Assembly: GCA_945876015.1 (NCBI GenBank)
Contig: CAMCNM010000052.1
Coordinates: 1 to 10,016 of the forward strand
Source of the DNA: Gemmatimonas phototrophica
GTDB taxonomy: Bacteria; Gemmatimonadota; Gemmatimonadetes; Longimicrobiales; Gaopeijiaceae
Reading direction: 5' to 3'
Length of the DNA stretch: 10,016 nucleotides
Below, piece by piece: positions 7,797 through 10,016 of the stretch; the first letter of the stretch is position 1, and every line of letters begins with the position of its first letter. The position numbers and the translations under genes were made by a program. Below the pieces are notes generated by a model. It had not been told where the DNA came from. It saw nothing but the letters and a program-made list of their open reading frames with translations, and did not search any database.

Positions 7797-7802
7797 CGGA
7801 TG

Positions 7803-7806
7803 CTCC
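7803..7806 (-). promoter_or_regulatory. Ribosome binding site that sets the TPR-gene start
   Basis: Minus-strand GGAG lies 6 nt before the GTG at 7796. No comparable site precedes the other in-frame start codons further upstream, so this decides the start. Confidence 0.7.
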
Positions 7807-7856
7807 GGAAAAGCTGAAAAATTGGGGGTGGAATGGACCTGGCGGGAACGGCCGTG

Positions 7857-7886
7857 AAGATAGGGACTCGCTCGAAAACGTGTCAA
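7857..7886 (-). promoter_or_regulatory. Candidate sigma70-type promoter for the TPR-aroQ-efp-accBC-comB-ftsK-lolA operon
   Basis: On the minus strand a perfect -35 hexamer TTGACA (7886-7881) is followed by an 18-nt spacer and a -10 like TATCTT (7862-7857, four of six consensus bases). Transcription would begin near 7850, giving a leader of about 54 nt before the GTG start. This is the only strong promoter-like match I noticed upstream of the string, and the tight junctions below it suggest it drives all eight genes. The rest of 7797-8066 is noncoding and holds the divergent promoter for the foldase gene. Confidence 0.6.
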
Positions 7887-7979
7887 CGCGAGGGATCCCC
7901 ACCGGGATAGCCGACGATCCACGTAAACGTCGGTTTCCGGTAAGTTCCCCCCGCTCGTCCACCCCCGCCGGGGCTTCGG

Positions 7980-8008
7980 TTGAGGGCCACGCCCGTCCCG
8001 GTTATTCT
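7980..8008 (+). promoter_or_regulatory. Candidate sigma70-type promoter for the PpiD-like foldase gene
   Basis: TTGAGG (7980-7985) and TATTCT (8003-8008) are separated by exactly 17 nt; each matches the consensus at four of six positions. Transcription would begin near 8015, leaving a leader of about 50 nt ahead of the AAGGAG site. It is back to back with the operon promoter, their -35 elements about 94 bp apart. Hexamer quality is moderate, so this is less certain than the operon promoter. Confidence 0.45.
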
Positions 8009-8050
8009 TTTGGCCTTGAAAGGCAGGGAAACCCCAGAAGAGTCAGGGCC

Positions 8051-8056
8051 AAGGAG
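8051..8056 (+). promoter_or_regulatory. Shine-Dalgarno AAGGAG for the foldase gene
   Basis: AAGGAG ends 10 nt before the ATG at 8067 (13 nt before the second ATG at 8070). It decides the start in favour of 8067 over the longer open frame beginning at 7980. Confidence 0.75.
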
Positions 8057-8066
8057 CCGCCGGGTT

Positions 8067-9905
8067 ATGATGCGTCAAATGCGGGAGAACACGAAGTGGA
8101 TCATGATCATCAGCTCCCTCGCGTTCGTTGGGCTGATGGTCTTCTCCTGGGGCATGGACATCACCGGCCGCAGCACCGGCTCGCTGGGCGAGATCGGTCG
8201 GGTGAACGGGACCGCGGTGCAGTACAACGACTACATGAACGTGTACCGCATGCTGTACACGCAGCAGAGCCCGGCTCAGACCGAGCCGATCAGCGCGCAG
8301 CAGAACCGGGACCTCGAGCAGAGGGCCTGGGATCAGATGGTCGATCGCATCCTGATCCAGAAGGAGCTCGAGAGCCGCGGCATCGAGGTGACGGACGAGG
8401 AGGTCCGGCAGGCCGCCCGCTTCCAGCCGCCGCCGGAGATCAGGGACAACCCGATGTTCCTGACCGAAGGCAACTTCGATCTGGTGAAGTACCAGAACTA
8501 CCTCTCCAACTCCGCCGATCCGACGCTGTTCGCCCAGCTCGAGGCCTACTACCGCGACATCCTTCCCCAGGGGAAGCTGATGCGGCAGGTGGCGACCGGG
8601 ATCTTCGTCACCGACGGCGAGCTCTGGCAGCGCTACCAGGACCAGCACGAGACCGCGTGGGTCCGCTTCGTCGCGCTGAATCCCGCGCAGCGCGTCCCGG
8701 ATGACGCGGTCCCAGTGACGGACGCCGAGGTCGAGACCTACTGGAAGGACCATCAGGACGACTTCCAGGTCCCGAACCGCGCCACCGTGAAGGTGGTTTC
8801 GATCTCGAAGATCCCGACCCCCGCCGACACTGCGGCCGCGCGTCAACGCGTCGCTTCCCTGGTCGCCGAGCTCAGCGCCGGGCAGAACATCGACTCGCTG
8901 GGCAAGCGTGAAGCCGAAGCCGACCAGCCCGCGACGTTCCAGGACCTGGGCACGTTCGGCCGCGGCCAGATGATGGGCGCGTTCGACACGGCCGCCTTCG
9001 AGGCGCCGATCGGGCGGGCAGTCGGCCCGGTGGAGACCAGCTTCGGCTTCCACACCCTCGTGGTGTCGAAGCGCACCGCGGACAGCGCGACCGCGAAGCA
9101 CATCCTCGTCCCGGTCGTACGCACCATCGAGTCCGAGGACGCCCTGCTCCTGCTGGCGGACTCAATGGAGGCGCTGGCCGAAGGCCGCACGCTGGACGAG
9201 GTCGGCCGCGTGCTCGGGCTCACGGTTTCGACCACCGAGCTGAACGACGCGTTCCCGTTCCTCGCCGGCGCGGGTCCGGCAGGCGACGGCTCGGACTGGG
9301 CCTTCCTGGACGCGCAGCCCGGCGACGTGAGCGACGCCTACGAGAACGACCAGTCGTTCTACGCCATCGAGCTCGTCTCGAAGAAGCCGGCCGGCGTCCT
9401 TCCGCTCGAGGAGGCCACGCCGACCATCCAGACCGTGCTCCGGCTCGAGAAGAAGCTCGTGAAGGGCACCGAAGAGGGCCGCCAGCTGGTCGAGCGGATC
9501 AAAGGCGGAGCGAGCTTCACCGACGCCGCCGCCGCGATGGGGCTCGAGGTGCGCACCCCCGGGCCTTTCACGCGGACGGAGTTCGTCCCCCTGCTCGGCC
9601 AGCAGAACGCGGCGGTCGGTGCGGCGTTCGGCCTCTCGACCGGCACGCTCAGCGACCCGGTCGCGACGCAGGACGACGTCTACGTGATGGAGAAGCTCGG
9701 TCAGACCCCGGCCGATTCGACGCTCTGGCTGGCGGAGAAGGACGAGCAGAGACGGGCGCTCCTGTCCCTGCTCCAACAGCAGCGCATGGAGGAGTGGATC
9801 GCGGGCCTCAGGGCGGCCGCCAACATCATCGACCGCCGCGCCGAGGTGCTCAAGCCGCTGAGCGACACCACGGCGGTTCCCATGGGGCCACCGCTGGGGT
9901 TCTAG
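8067..9905 (+). CDS. PpiD/SurA-like membrane-anchored peptidyl-prolyl isomerase-type foldase
   Basis: From ATG 8067 the protein has 612 residues, matching E. coli PpiD (623). A short cytoplasmic start (MMRQMRENTKW) leads into one membrane segment (about 12-29, IMIISSLAFVGLMVFSW), leaving the rest in the periplasm. A SurA_N-like helical chaperone region follows: GEIGRVNGTAVQYNDYMNVY (41-60), WDQMVDRILIQKELESRGIEVTDEEV (88-113) and FDLVKYQNYL (137-146). A parvulin-like domain covers about 237-336, with LGTFGRGQMMGAFDTAAFEAPIG (294-316) and the end motif VETSFGFHTLVVSK (322-335). A second begins with AKHILVPV (343-350), and a third parvulin-like stretch may lie at 480-545. Domain 1 lacks the opening HIL histidine and domain 2 lacks the closing G-[YF]-H, so isomerase activity is doubtful, as for E. 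coli PpiD. The likely role is a holdase/foldase for exported proteins leaving the Sec translocon. It is transcribed divergently from the acc-ftsK operon. Confidence 0.88.
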   Translation: MMRQMRENTKWIMIISSLAFVGLMVFSWGMDITGRSTGSLGEIGRVNGTAVQYNDYMNVYRMLYTQQSPAQTEPISAQQNRDLEQRAWDQMVDRILIQKELESRGIEVTDEEVRQAARFQPPPEIRDNPMFLTEGNFDLVKYQNYLSNSADPTLFAQLEAYYRDILPQGKLMRQVATGIFVTDGELWQRYQDQHETAWVRFVALNPAQRVPDDAVPVTDAEVETYWKDHQDDFQVPNRATVKVVSISKIPTPADTAAARQRVASLVAELSAGQNIDSLGKREAEADQPATFQDLGTFGRGQMMGAFDTAAFEAPIGRAVGPVETSFGFHTLVVSKRTADSATAKHILVPVVRTIESEDALLLLADSMEALAEGRTLDEVGRVLGLTVSTTELNDAFPFLAGAGPAGDGSDWAFLDAQPGDVSDAYENDQSFYAIELVSKKPAGVLPLEEATPTIQTVLRLEKKLVKGTEEGRQLVERIKGGASFTDAAAAMGLEVRTPGPFTRTEFVPLLGQQNAAVGAAFGLSTGTLSDPVATQDDVYVMEKLGQTPADSTLWLAEKDEQRRALLSLLQQQRMEEWIAGLRAAANIIDRRAEVLKPLSDTTAVPMGPPLGF

Positions 9906-9923
9906 CCGCCCGACGCAGGCAGG

Positions 9924-9966
9924 ATCGGGATAGGGGGCGGCCGGTGATCCCGGCCGTCCCCCTCCC
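9924..9966 (-). ncRNA. Group II intron domain VI with candidate branch-point A
   Basis: Pairs are 9966-9964 with 9929-9927, 9962-9958 with 9937-9933, and 9956-9950 with 9944-9938; the loop is GATCA (9949-9945) and A9957 is a single bulge. A9931 is unpaired on the 3' side, 8 nt from the intron end, the expected place of the lariat branch point. On the plus strand the same bases make a strong hairpin just after the foldase gene, but without a U-tract. Confidence 0.75.
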
Positions 9967-9967
9967 A

Positions 9968-10001
9968 CACCACCGGACATGCGGGTCCGCATCCGGCGGT
10001 T
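9968..10001 (-). ncRNA. Group II intron domain V
   Basis: The 34-nt hairpin has the canonical architecture. The lower stem has 8 pairs (10000-9993 with 9976-9969), including a G-U wobble at 9997/9972. A 2-nt bulge GU (9978-9977) follows on the 3' side. The upper stem has 5 pairs (9992-9988 with 9983-9979), capped by a GACC tetraloop (9987-9984). The catalytic triad is C9998-G9997-C9996, paired G, U, G, as in IIC introns (AGC in IIA/IIB). Bulge position and length match the metal-binding active site of the family. Confidence 0.85.
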
Positions 10002-10016
10002 CGGTGAGTTGAGGTC

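Larger units (their letters stand above)
9924..10016 (-). mobile_element. 3' end of a group II intron (IIC-like), rest beyond the window
   Basis: Read on the minus strand, these bases form the two terminal domains of a group II ribozyme in the right order, separated by 2 nt. Domain V is at 10001-9968 and domain VI at 9966-9927, ending in ...CCCGAT at 9924. The CGC triad in domain V is the form known for class C (IIC) introns, which usually carry a reverse transcriptase/maturase ORF just upstream of domain V; that ORF would lie to the right of position 10016 on the minus strand. The 3' boundary is predicted between 9924 and 9923, 18 bp past the foldase stop codon. Whether the element is complete cannot be seen. 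Confidence 0.8.

Noticed and set aside
7963..7973. Small CCCC-GCC-GGGG palindrome just upstream of the foldase promoter
   Set aside because: A four-pair stem with a 3-nt loop is expected by chance in DNA this rich in GC; no second copy or operator-like symmetry was seen.
8043..9101. Minus-strand open frame opposite the foldase gene
   Set aside because: The plus strand encodes an intact PpiD-like protein with promoter, ribosome site and anchor; the antisense product shows no domain.
9933..9962. Rho-independent terminator of the foldase gene
   Set aside because: The hairpin is strong but has no T-tract on the plus strand. Together with the adjacent domain V it is better explained as domain VI of a minus-strand group II intron, though it might still act as a terminator by accident.
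1..10016. CRISPR arrays, tRNA/rRNA genes, insertion-sequence ends, phage or defence genes
   Set aside because: None seen on either strand; apart from the intron end the window is filled with housekeeping-type genes.

Overview
The window is a GC-rich (roughly two-thirds G+C by eye), densely coding piece of a bacterial chromosome. It carries a periplasmic lipoprotein carrier (LolA family) and a membrane-anchored SurA/PpiD-type foldase, so the host is almost certainly a diderm (Gram-negative-type) bacterium. The gene content and very high GC would suit a lineage such as Gemmatimonadota, candidate phylum Eisenbacteria or a relative, but that placement is inference; nothing here names the taxon.

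Layout. From about 7890 down to position 1 the minus strand holds one compact co-directional gene string: TPR-repeat protein (7796-6510), aroQ (6498-6049), efp (6039-5473), accB (5476-5024), accC (4972-3587), comB-like phosphatase (3590-2859), ftsK (2872-458) and a lolA-family gene that runs off the left edge (432-1). The genes overlap by 4 bp (efp/accB, accC/comB) or 14 bp (comB/ftsK), or are separated by 9-51 bp, so this looks like a single operon. A good sigma70-like promoter (perfect TTGACA, 18-nt spacer, TATCTT) lies 54-60 bp ahead of the first gene. On the plus strand a divergent gene for a PpiD/SurA-like periplasmic folding factor (8067-9905) has its own candidate promoter and a clear AAGGAG ribosome binding site.

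The last ~93 bases are not an ordinary terminator. Read on the minus strand they fold into the domain V and domain VI hairpins of a group II intron. Domain V has a CGC catalytic triad, a G-U wobble and a 2-nt bulge. Domain VI has a bulged A 8 nt from the 3' end. The intron's 3' splice boundary falls 18 bp after the foldase stop codon, and the rest of the intron, including any reverse transcriptase, lies beyond the window.

Functionally, the operon mixes fatty-acid initiation (AccB/AccC), aromatic amino-acid synthesis (AroQ), translation (EF-P), chromosome segregation (FtsK), outer-membrane lipoprotein sorting (LolA), an apparently orphan 2-phosphosulfolactate phosphatase family protein (ComB) and an uncharacterised TPR protein with an unusual repetitive tail. 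Most of the window is housekeeping. The parts worth a second look are the intron end, the orphan ComB, the TPR protein's tail, and the split catalytic features of the foldase.
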